In this document: positions 14,801 to 20,872 of the stretch, piece by piece
Layout of the letters: every line of letters starts with the position of its first letter
Position numbering within the stretch: position 1 is the stretch's first letter
Source of the DNA: Bacillota bacterium
GTDB lineage: Bacteria; Bacillota; Clostridia; Oscillospirales; Acutalibacteraceae
Assembly: GCA_023420245.1 (NCBI GenBank)
Contig: JAEZWL010000059.1
Coordinates: 1 to 21,247 of the forward strand
Reading direction: 5' to 3'
Length of the DNA: 21,247 nt
Notes under the pieces: generated by a model
Database searches by the model: none
The model's input: the letters and a program-made list of their open reading frames with translations, nothing else
Told to the model about the DNA's origin: nothing
Made by a program: the position numbers and the translations under genes

Positions 14801-15163
14801 ATGGATACGGGGTTGGCCAACGGAGATTTTTCTCCGGGCTCCAACGGAAGACCGGAAGCAATCGACGGAGCACGCGCGCTGTTTCAGCAGGCGATGATAC
14901 GTCTGAATGTACCGTTCGGCAGCTTTGCCTTTGACCCTTCTCTGGGCAGTAAGCTATATACGCTGAAACCGGACGATGCGGATTTCAGAGAGAAGGCGGC
15001 GGTTTTGGCACAGGAGACGCTCCGGTCACTGCCTGGGATTTCGGTGGAAGGGGTACGGCTTTCCGGCACAAAATCCGGCGTAGCGGTTTTTCAGCTTTGC
15101 TGCGGGGAAAATACTGCGGAAATTGAGGTGAATTTATCATGTATCGATACGATGAAATCTTAA
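14801..15163 (+). CDS. gp25/W-like baseplate protein (XkdS, DUF2634-type)
   Basis: A 120-residue protein. AIDGARALFQQAMIRLNVPFGSFAFDPSLGSKLYTLKPDDADFREKAAVLAQETLRSLPGISVEGVRL is the usual pattern of gp25-like/XkdS proteins: a region allowing a circular-permuted lysozyme-like fold, then a helix and a beta hairpin. In contractile tails this protein starts polymerisation of the sheath from the baseplate. AGGAGGG at the end of the previous gene supports the ATG at 14801. The end overlaps the baseplate J gene by 25 bases. No sheath gene was found in the cluster, so its normal partner is missing here. Confidence 0.82.
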   Translation: MDTGLANGDFSPGSNGRPEAIDGARALFQQAMIRLNVPFGSFAFDPSLGSKLYTLKPDDADFREKAAVLAQETLRSLPGISVEGVRLSGTKSGVAVFQLCCGENTAEIEVNLSCIDTMKS

Positions 15164-16215
15164 CGAGAATGACGAAAAAATTTCAGTCGCTTGCCGGATA
15201 TTACCCGGACGACGCTTCTGATATCGGAATCCGGATGAAGGTACTTGCAGGCGAGGTGTATTCCGTTTGCAGCGCCGTTGATTGGTTGAAAAGCCAGACC
15301 TTCGCGCAGAGCGCCCAGGGCGAATCGCTTGATTTACGCGCGCAGGAACGGGGAATTACACGCAAGCAGCCGGTGGCTGCGCAGGGAACACTGGTGTTTG
15401 CGCGGAGCACGCCGCTTTGGTACAGCGCGGGAATCCCGCTTGGAACCGTATGCTCTGCGGCGGGCGACAATCCTGTTCGTTACATCACGACACGGGAGGC
15501 GGCGATTCCGCAGGGAGAGCTGAGCGTTGCGGTGCCCGCGAAAGCGGAGCAGGGCGGAAAAAGCGGAAATACGGAGCAGGGAACCGTTACGGTGATGGTT
15601 ACGCCGCCTTCGGGGATAGAAAGCGTGAGCAATCCCTCCAGATTTGCCGGCGGAGAGGACGCGGAAAGTGACGGCGAGCTGCGCAGCAGACTGATGCTAA
15701 GCTACGCGAGTATATCCAACGGAACCAACGCGGCGTTTTACCGGGAATGCGCGCTGAAATACGATGGCGTTCATTCTGTGGGCGTTATTCCCCGGGAAAA
15801 CGGCGCCGGTACGGTCGGCTTGTATTTGGGCGGCAGGGGGGCGGTGCCGTCTGAGGAAACTGTTTCAAAAATTCAGGAGGATATCAGCCGGCTGCGCGAG
15901 GTCAATGTTGCGGTAAAGGTGCAGGCGGCGCAGACAGTTCCCGTAGATGTCGGGCTGGCGGTAACGCCAGCGGAAAAGATTGCCGACAGCGAGGCCTTTA
16001 AGGCGTGCGGGCAGGCGGTTCGGGATTATTTCAGCACCCTCTCCGTCGGGGAGCCGGTGATTCTTTCCGCGTTGGGTGTGGTGGTATTTTCTACCGGTAA
16101 GATCAAAAATTATATCTTTACTGATTCAAACATCAAGGACCGGGCAATTAACCCAAATCAGCTTGCGGTTTGCGGGTCGGTCACGGTTGGATATTATGGA
16201 GGGGTTGCAGGATGA
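15139..16215 (+). CDS. Baseplate J-like wedge protein (XkdT / gp6-like)
   Basis: A 358-residue protein with the Baseplate_J signature: YPDDASDIGIRMKVLAGEVYSVCSAVDWLKSQTFAQSAQGESLDLRAQERGITR near the N-terminus, then SNPSRFAGGEDAESDGELRSRLMLSYASISNGTNAAFYRECALKYDGVHSVGVIPRENGAGTVGLYL (residues about 164-230), and a C-terminal domain ending VTVGYYGGVAG. The length is as in PBSX XkdT. These proteins form the iris-like ring of wedges around the hub. GAGGTGA supports the ATG at 15139, which lies inside the gp25-like gene. The stop overlaps the next ATG by four bases. This is the most secure identification among the baseplate genes. Confidence 0.95.
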   Translation: MYRYDEILTRMTKKFQSLAGYYPDDASDIGIRMKVLAGEVYSVCSAVDWLKSQTFAQSAQGESLDLRAQERGITRKQPVAAQGTLVFARSTPLWYSAGIPLGTVCSAAGDNPVRYITTREAAIPQGELSVAVPAKAEQGGKSGNTEQGTVTVMVTPPSGIESVSNPSRFAGGEDAESDGELRSRLMLSYASISNGTNAAFYRECALKYDGVHSVGVIPRENGAGTVGLYLGGRGAVPSEETVSKIQEDISRLREVNVAVKVQAAQTVPVDVGLAVTPAEKIADSEAFKACGQAVRDYFSTLSVGEPVILSALGVVVFSTGKIKNYIFTDSNIKDRAINPNQLAVCGSVTVGYYGGVAG

Positions 16216-16793
16216 ACGCGCTGGAATCCATGCGGTCTGCATTAAGACCGCTTCGGCTCTATTCGCTGGAACCGTCCACAGTGGTCGATTGGGAATTGCA
16301 GGCCTACGCGGCGGGATTAGAGATGGCGTACGGGCTGCTATCAGAGCTGAAAAACGAAAGCTTTGTTTTAACCGCTTCGGATTATGGGCTGACAAGCCGG
16401 GAAACCCAGTTTGGTGTGGGCGGGCAGAATGCTGCGGAGGACAGGCGCACCGCCGTCTTGAAGCTGGGAGCAATTACACCGAACAATTTTACCAAAGCAG
16501 ATATGGAGCGAATTCTCGAAATTGCCGGGCTCAAAGCGGAAATCTGCGAAAATACGGCGGCAAACAGACTCTACATCAACTGCCTGACGGAGAACGCGGA
16601 CGATACAGCCCGGAATGTGGCAAAAAAAGCTGCCAATATGTTCCTTCCTGCCCATCTGGGCGCGGAGCTGGATTTTCGCAGCATTTCATGGAACAATATC
16701 GATCAGAAGGAAGAGTCGTTTGATACGCGTGACGAGGTGGATTTAACCTGGGATCTGATCGATCATTACGAGGACGGATTGTTTGTAATATAA
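16212..16793 (+). CDS. DUF2313/YmfQ-family baseplate wedge protein (XkdU-like)
   Basis: A 193-residue protein of the YmfQ family (MNALESMRSALRPLRLYSLEPSTVVDWELQAYAAGLEMAYGLLSELKNESFVLTASDYGLTSRETQFG…DRRTAVLKLGAITPNNFTKADMERILEIAGLKAEI). These proteins correspond to XkdU of PBSX and fill the outer wedge together with the J-type protein. ATG at 16212 is chosen because it forms ATGA with the upstream stop. The frame is open further upstream but inside the previous gene. The C-terminal 35 residues are acidic (EESFDTRDEVDLTWDLIDHYEDG). An 11-base gap separates it from the fibre-like gene. Confidence 0.9.
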   Translation: MNALESMRSALRPLRLYSLEPSTVVDWELQAYAAGLEMAYGLLSELKNESFVLTASDYGLTSRETQFGVGGQNAAEDRRTAVLKLGAITPNNFTKADMERILEIAGLKAEICENTAANRLYINCLTENADDTARNVAKKAANMFLPAHLGAELDFRSISWNNIDQKEESFDTRDEVDLTWDLIDHYEDGLFVI

Positions 16794-16804
16794 AGGAGGA
16801 AATC

Positions 16805-17275
16805 ATGCCGACAAACCATAAAACCGGTCTAGGGCTGAACAGCTGGCTGGGAACGGATAAACCGAAGCGCAGCGATTTCGTGGAGGACAATACGCTTTTG
16901 GATACGCTGCTGACGGCGCATTTCAACGACACGTCCGCTCACCTTTCTGCGGCGGAGCGGCTGCTGTTAGGGCAGGGCGTCGCGGTGGGAACTTATACGG
17001 GAAACGGGCAGACAAACCAGGAAATCGCGCTGCCTTTTGAAGCAAGGGCGGTAATTGTTCTACTGCCGCAGAAGCCGCCGATTTTGTATAAGACAAACGC
17101 GGGATACACAGAAAATGATTTTGGCGTCGCGACTGCATCGGGCGGTACGCTCGGTGTAACGCTGCAACAGGCAAAACTGACGGTAAGCCAGACCCAGTCT
17201 GCGCCCGCGGCGGGCGGTATTCTGAATAATTTAAACAGCGCTTCAAGAGAATATGTGTACATAGCGTTCCGATAA
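16805..17275 (+). CDS. Short tail-fibre-like / receptor-binding candidate
   Basis: A 156-residue protein in the fibre position at the end of the baseplate genes. Residues 1-55 (TGLGLNSWLGTDKPKRSDFVEDNTLLDTLLTAHFNDTSAHLSAAERLLL) match the particle-binding start of many clostridial phage fibre proteins. Residues 60-156 are a small beta domain (YTGNGQTNQEIALPFEARAVIVLLPQ…YVYIAFR) of the kind found at fibre tips. AAAGGAGG stands directly before the ATG at 16805. No fibre-assembly chaperone, holin or endolysin follows; the next gene is hflX. The target cell or ligand is unknown. It is unusually short for a receptor-binding protein. Confidence 0.75.
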   Translation: MPTNHKTGLGLNSWLGTDKPKRSDFVEDNTLLDTLLTAHFNDTSAHLSAAERLLLGQGVAVGTYTGNGQTNQEIALPFEARAVIVLLPQKPPILYKTNAGYTENDFGVATASGGTLGVTLQQAKLTVSQTQSAPAAGGILNNLNSASREYVYIAFR

Positions 17276-17304
17276 TTGCAATATTATAGGGAATGCGGTA
17301 ATAT
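17276..17304 (+). promoter_or_regulatory. Candidate promoter of hflX
   Basis: -35 TTGCAA (17276-17281), 17-base spacer, -10 TAATAT (17299-17304). It begins directly after the stop codon of the fibre-like gene and ends 33 bases before the hflX ATG, so hflX can be expressed independently of the phage cluster. Confidence 0.6.
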
Positions 17305-17337
17305 ATGAATTGATTGAAGAGTTTAGGGGAAGAGGAG

Positions 17338-18597
17338 ATGAGCGGACTGGAATTGCATGAAAACGAAATCAGACCCGAGCGTGCGCTTCTGGTGGAGGTT
17401 GACACCGGAGAATACGATGCCGAGGCTTCTTTGGCGGAGCTTTATGAACTGGCAAGGAGCGCGGGAGCGGAGCCCTTCGGCGCCATCACGCAGAAGCGCC
17501 CGTCGCAGGATACCGCAACCTGTGTCGGTTCGGGCATGATGACGGAGATACGGGATTACTGCGTGAAATATCAGATTGACCTGCTCATCTTCGACTGTGA
17601 GCTTTCTCCCACACAGCTGCGCAACATCGAGGAAATCAGCAAGGTACGCGTGATTGACCGCACAATGCTGATACTGGATATTTTTGCACAGCGGGCAAGA
17701 AGCAAGGAGGGCAAGCTGCAGGTTGAGCTTGCCCAGTTGAAATATATGATGCCGCGGCTCGCGGGAAAAGGAACGGCGCTTTCCCGCCTTGGCGGCGGCA
17801 TTGGTACGCGCGGCCCGGGTGAAAGCAAGCTGGAATCGGACCGGCGCCATATCCGCAGAAGAATTGAATCGTTGAAAGAGCAGCTTGAGGTTGTGGAGCA
17901 TCACCGCAGCCAGATTAGCCGAAGGCGGCAAAAAGACGGGGTAATTACGGTTGCACTGGTCGGCTATACAAACGCCGGGAAATCTACGCTGATGAATTGT
18001 CTCACGCAAGCCGGCGTTCTGGCGCAGAATATGCTGTTCGCCACGCTTGACCCGACCGCAAGGGCGCTGAAGCTGCCCAACGGAACGACGGTGATGCTGA
18101 TTGATACCGTCGGATTCGTCCGCCGGCTGCCCCATCACCTGGTTCAGGCGTTTCGCTCGACGCTGGAGCAGGCGGCGACGGCCGATATTATTCTGAATAT
18201 CTGTGACGCGTCAAGCCCGGAGGCTCAGGTTCACCTGGATGTAACCAAAAACCTGCTTGCCGAGCTGGGGTGCCAGGGGCGCCCGATTATTCCCGTGTTT
18301 AACAAGTGCGATGTACTTTCTTCGCCGAATATCATACCTCTTGTTGGCAGCGCGGTTCGAATCAGCGCAAAGAACGGGGCCGGAATGGACCGTTTGCTGC
18401 GTGTGATCGAGGAGAATCTGCCGGTAAAAACGAGGAAGGTCACCCTGATGCTGCCCTTCGCCAAGAGCGGGGTTGCGGCGCAGATTCGCAGGGACGGAGT
18501 AGTGGAAAACGAAGAATATACGGATTCCGGGCTTTCTCTTACCGCGCAGATTCCGCCCGCCGTTTATGATATGGTCAAAGAGTATATTGTGGAGTAA
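17338..18597 (+). CDS. hflX: Ribosome-associated GTPase HflX
   Basis: A 419-residue GTPase that splits stalled or stress-inactivated 70S ribosomes. The N-terminal HflX domain has the conserved GSGMMTEI and LIFDCELSPTQLRNIEE, the glycine-rich linker GKGTALSRLGGGIGTRGPGESKLE, and a coiled segment RRHIRRRIESLKEQLEVV. The G domain has G1 GYTNAGKS (209-216), G2 TLDPT (236-240), G3 DTVGF (256-260), G4 NKCD (322-325) and G5 SAK (343-345). Length matches bacterial HflX. ATG at 17338 is preferred over an in-frame TTG at 17314 because AGGGGA lies upstream of the ATG and no good site precedes the TTG. No terminator lies between the phage cluster and this gene, so read-through is possible in addition to its own promoter. 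Confidence 0.96.
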   Translation: MSGLELHENEIRPERALLVEVDTGEYDAEASLAELYELARSAGAEPFGAITQKRPSQDTATCVGSGMMTEIRDYCVKYQIDLLIFDCELSPTQLRNIEEISKVRVIDRTMLILDIFAQRARSKEGKLQVELAQLKYMMPRLAGKGTALSRLGGGIGTRGPGESKLESDRRHIRRRIESLKEQLEVVEHHRSQISRRRQKDGVITVALVGYTNAGKSTLMNCLTQAGVLAQNMLFATLDPTARALKLPNGTTVMLIDTVGFVRRLPHHLVQAFRSTLEQAATADIILNICDASSPEAQVHLDVTKNLLAELGCQGRPIIPVFNKCDVLSSPNIIPLVGSAVRISAKNGAGMDRLLRVIEENLPVKTRKVTLMLPFAKSGVAAQIRRDGVVENEEYTDSGLSLTAQIPPAVYDMVKEYIVE

Positions 18598-18605
18598 AAG
18601 ACTGC

Positions 18606-18626
18606 GCCTCAAAGTGATTGTGAGGC
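18606..18626 (+). terminator. Small hairpin after hflX, possible first terminator
   Basis: GCCTCA (18606-18611) and TGAGGC (18621-18626) with a 9-base loop, followed by TCCTTCTTT. The stem is weak and the T-tract is interrupted, so it is at best an accessory to the strong terminator downstream. Confidence 0.4.
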
Positions 18627-18706
18627 TCCTTCTTTCCCTTCCAAAGCGCCGCAGCAACGCGAAGGCTCTTCTGAACATCCGGTTACAGCTGGGAGTTTTC
18701 AAATAA

Positions 18707-18745
18707 AAGCAAAAAAGCAAGGGCATAGCCCTTGCTTTTTTGCTT
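18707..18745. terminator. Strong bidirectional intrinsic terminator
   Basis: An 18-bp perfect stem (18707-18724 with 18728-18745) around the loop ATA. The GCAAGGGC/GCCCTTGC core is flanked by A-run and T-run. It can end hflX on the plus strand and the Cys-rich gene on the minus strand. Confidence 0.92.
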
Positions 18746-18784
18746 AGAACGGAACATAGGATTGAGGAAAATAAAAAAATAGGC

Positions 18785-18949
18785 TTAATCATTGTTAAAG
18801 ATAAAGTGTTCACAAATTTTTGAATCACTTTTCTTGGTTTTGATGCGGGGATAGATGCAGTGCCCTAAAGGCGTCTCCTGATATTTCTTCCCCAGCTTGA
18901 TATAATGCTTCACATAATATTTACAGTTGATGCAGTTATATTGGTTCAT
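18785..18949 (-). CDS. Small Cys-rich protein of 54 residues
   Basis: A short open frame starting MNQYNCINCKYYVKHYIKLG and ending CEHFIFNND. Cys6-x2-Cys9, His30-Cys31 and Cys46-x-His48 could form one zinc or metal site; the layout C-x2-C-K-Y-Y…G-H-C…C-E-H-F is seen in short uncharacterised clostridial proteins. The ATG at 18947-18949 is preceded by AGGTGAAAAGG, a good ribosome site. It ends just before the bidirectional terminator, as a real monocistronic gene would. It carries many Lys and Tyr residues and has no signal peptide. Function unknown; metal binding is inference from the Cys/His pattern. Existence is well supported by ribosome site, composition and context. Confidence 0.72.
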   Translation of the reverse strand: MNQYNCINCKYYVKHYIKLGKKYQETPLGHCIYPRIKTKKSDSKICEHFIFNND

Positions 18950-18980
18950 CCTTTTCACCTTATAAGTTTAATTCAAAAGC

Positions 18981-19021
18981 GGGCAGGAAAAGACCGCCCC
19001 GATGAAAGGACTGTTTCCTTT
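18981..19021 (-). ncRNA. Structured leader upstream of the Cys-rich gene (two hairpins)
   Basis: Read on the minus strand, AAAGGA/TCCTTT (19005-19021, 5-base loop) is followed by a GC-rich stem GGGCGG/CC-GCCC with one bulged base (18981-18999), then GCTTTTGAATT. The second stem plus T-run is terminator-like and lies 32 bases before the start codon, so attenuation is possible. No known riboswitch class was recognised. The rest of 18950-19166 shows nothing clear; no convincing promoter was found. Confidence 0.4.
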
Positions 19022-19166
19022 TATTCTATATCGGTATTTCAATTCAGAAATTTACTCCATTTTTAAAATTTGTGTATACTAATAAAATATATCCGCTTTT
19101 TGACATCTTTATGCAATGTTTATCCAAATGAAAAATAATAAAAGAACGATGCACGGTAAATTGTAT

Positions 19167-19397
19167 TTATTTGTGCAATAGAAAGCAGGCCGATTCATAA
19201 TCGTTACGATTTACATAAATGTAATACATACAGTTAAATTCCGCATTTTCGGCAGGCGATGCGAAATGGGTTGTGGAAGGCGATCGACCGCACAATTGCC
19301 CCCATTGATTACGACCAACTGTGCGGTATGTATTTTTGATATGGTTCTGGGAGAGGGTTTCCCGGGCTTTGCAGAAATCCTGAAACGAGGAATTCAT
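19167..19397 (-). CDS. Small conserved-type protein, DUF2007-like
   Basis: A 76-residue protein (MNSSFQDFCKARETLSQNHIKNTYRTVGRN…NAEFNCMYYIYVNRNDYESACFLLHK). The closing pattern Y-Y-I-Y-V-x3-D-Y-E-x-A resembles small DUF2007-type domains and related clostridial proteins that end in a beta strand and helix. The ATG at 19395-19397 lies 10 bases after the DUF975 gene stop, with AAGAGG in the gap, so it is probably translated with that gene. An upstream in-frame ATG at 19434-19436 is inside the neighbour and lacks a better site. Biochemical role unknown. The family link is tentative and rests on motif similarity. Confidence 0.6.
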   Translation of the reverse strand: MNSSFQDFCKARETLSQNHIKNTYRTVGRNQWGQLCGRSPSTTHFASPAENAEFNCMYYIYVNRNDYESACFLLHK

Positions 19398-19407
19398 AAA
19401 AACCTCT

Positions 19408-20115
19408 TTACGGTTCCACGGAAGCACTGATATCACCTGAATTCATAGAATTAATTGAATCACAAGCAGAACCGTCACGAAGATAAAGATATAGTTCCGC
19501 CTTGGTTGCTTCGTAATAAGGCTTTACAAACAGGATGCCGACCATCAGGCAAAGCATTCCAACTAAAAATAATCCCAAAAATGATAAATCAAGACCGAGG
19601 ATACGGACTTTCTGACCCTGAGTCATACGTGCGCTGAGCGCACGGGCATCGGAGCCCTTCATGTCGGGATTCTCACTGAGCAGATAGGGAACCATGCTGT
19701 ATTTATAGCCGACAACAATGCCGGGAATGAAAAACAGAAGAGACCAAAGCAGGATAATAACCGAGGTTGTAAGCTGAGCAATTAATAGGTTCTTGTAGCT
19801 GTGCCGAAAGCCATAAAACAAATTGCCGAATCGCGCTTCTTTGAAATGGTTACGGAGAAAAAAGTGTTTTTCCCCCACTTCGGTAATGTTCCCGACCAAT
19901 ATTGGCAAGAGGGTGAAAAAAACGAGCAGCAGCCAAAGCCACTCGTTCATCAAACGGTGAAAATCCATTGAAATATAGATGCTGTTACGAAGATTAAGAA
20001 ACGAGGAAATGTTCAAGCCGAGAATAACCACTAATGATGTAACGCAAAACGATTTCCAGTAGGTTCCGTGAAGGGCTTCCTGTGCTTTTTCCATCAAATC
20101 AGCTCTAGTCCACAT
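19408..20115 (-). CDS. DUF975 family membrane protein
   Basis: A 235-residue integral membrane protein. Membrane segments lie at about residues 22-40, 57-77, 110-138 and 172-198. Family features are LWSLLFFIPGIVVGYKYSMVPYLLSENPDMKGSDARALSARMTQGQKVRILGLDLSFLGLF and the closing VKPYYEATKAELYLYLRD. ATG at 20113-20115 is chosen because AAGAGGTAG lies just upstream; the longer frame to 20166 lacks a site. DUF975 proteins are common in clostridia and of unknown function. It sits 58 bases after the flavin reductase-like gene with no terminator between, and 10 bases before the small DUF2007-like gene, so the three probably share a transcript. Confidence 0.85.
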   Translation of the reverse strand: MWTRADLMEKAQEALHGTYWKSFCVTSLVVILGLNISSFLNLRNSIYISMDFHRLMNEWLWLLLVFFTLLPILVGNITEVGEKHFFLRNHFKEARFGNLFYGFRHSYKNLLIAQLTTSVIILLWSLLFFIPGIVVGYKYSMVPYLLSENPDMKGSDARALSARMTQGQKVRILGLDLSFLGLFLVGMLCLMVGILFVKPYYEATKAELYLYLRDGSACDSINSMNSGDISASVEP

Positions 20116-20173
20116 AAAGCTACCTCTTACAAATTTATTTTGCTGAGAGGGGACATGATTTCTCAATAAGCTG

Positions 20174-20680
20174 TCATTTCACGGCTTTCAATACCTTGAC
20201 GATATCACCGATAAACATTTTGTGGTAATCCTTTTCGGGGTAGAATTCAGAATCCACCGATTGGTCGGTAAAGCAGGCTGGGTCAATTTTTTGACCGTGC
20301 GTTTTCCGGCAAATGAACACAAGCTCCGCTTCGGCGAAATACGGCGCTTCCTCCTCGTAAACCGGCGTCAGCCCGCTTTCCTGAATTTTATCGGAATCCC
20401 TGCCGGAATGGCTGCCGCAGTAAGCCAATGCTTTACGGTTACCGGAGCCGAAGAAGCAAATTGAGTAGTAGTCTTCTTTTTCTAAAAACTCAAGAGTATA
20501 GCGCTGCGGGCGGATAAAAATAAAGGAAACGTACTTATTCCACAGGGAGCCAAGACCGCCCCAGCTTGCCGTCATGGTATTGCATTTTTGCTGATTGCCG
20601 GCGGTAATCAGCATCCATTCTTTATCAATTTTTATGAAAGGATTAAAAGTTAGCTCGGCTATGTTAATTTCCTGAAACAT
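20174..20680 (-). CDS. Flavin reductase-like domain protein (FMN-binding)
   Basis: A 168-residue single-domain protein of the flavin reductase-like (split-barrel FMN-binding) family. Motifs: KEWMLITAGNQQKCNTMTASWGGLGSLWNKYVSFIFIRPQRYTLEFLEKEDYYSICFFG, with the phosphate-binding NTMTASWG at 34-41, then KALAYCGSHSGRDSDKIQESGL and a C-terminal YHKMFIGDIVKVL. Clostridial members bind FMN and may act as redox or oxygen-linked reductases; the specific substrate is not predictable. A perfect GGAGG lies upstream of the ATG at 20678-20680, with a sigma-A promoter at 20716-20744. It leads a probable three-gene minus-strand operon and is divergent from argG. Confidence 0.9.
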   Translation of the reverse strand: MFQEINIAELTFNPFIKIDKEWMLITAGNQQKCNTMTASWGGLGSLWNKYVSFIFIRPQRYTLEFLEKEDYYSICFFGSGNRKALAYCGSHSGRDSDKIQESGLTPVYEEEAPYFAEAELVFICRKTHGQKIDPACFTDQSVDSEFYPEKDYHKMFIGDIVKVLKAVK

Positions 20681-20715
20681 GAAAATACCTCCATTCAGAA
20701 ATTTGGTTTAATTCC

Positions 20716-20744
20716 ATATTACCACATTTAGATATATCATACAA
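20716..20744 (-). promoter_or_regulatory. Promoter of the flavin reductase-like operon
   Basis: Minus-strand -35 TTGTAT (20739-20744), exact 17-base spacer, -10 TAATAT (20716-20721), about 35 bases before the start codon. Confidence 0.7.
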
Positions 20745-20789
20745 CGGGTTAACTGATATTTTAGAACAAATTTATAGTAGGAAAGATAT

Positions 20790-20807
20790 AATGAATAATT
20801 ATACATT
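20790..20807. promoter_or_regulatory. ARG-box-like operator (ArgR/AhrC) upstream of argG
   Basis: AATGAATAATTATACATT fits the ARG-box pattern WNTGAATWWWWATTCANW at 17 of 18 positions; the one departure is A at 20803 for T. It lies just upstream of the argG -35, a natural site for arginine-dependent control. Confidence 0.6.
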
Positions 20808-20813
20808 TACCCC

Positions 20814-20841
20814 TTGATTTTCTGTATAATCGGTGTATAAT
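20814..20841 (+). promoter_or_regulatory. Promoter of argG with tandem -10 elements
   Basis: -35 TTGATT (20814-20819), 16-base spacer, consensus -10 TATAAT (20836-20841). A second TGTATAAT lies 11 bases upstream (20823-20830), forming a direct repeat. GGAGG at 20861-20865 serves the ATG. Confidence 0.75.
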
Positions 20842-20872
20842 AAAACACATAAAACAAAACGGAGGTTTCGAT

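Noticed and set aside
14463..14897. Plus-strand frame of 144 codons overlapping spike and gp25-like genes
   Set aside because: Out of frame with two better-supported genes, Arg/Gly-rich, and it begins 2 bases after the spike ATG.
17280..17304. AT-rich inverted repeat (ATATTA…TAATAT) as a phage-cluster terminator
   Set aside because: Only 6 AT pairs with a 13-base interval and no T-run; it fits the hflX promoter better.
6701..17337. Phage attachment-site direct repeats at the ends of the cluster
   Set aside because: By eye I found no shared repeat of useful length between 6701-6788 and 17276-17337; a computed repeat search could change this.
20591..20680. Flavin reductase-like gene as a pyridoxamine-phosphate oxidase relative
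   Set aside because: The NTMTASWG motif and closing region fit the flavin reductase-like split barrel better.
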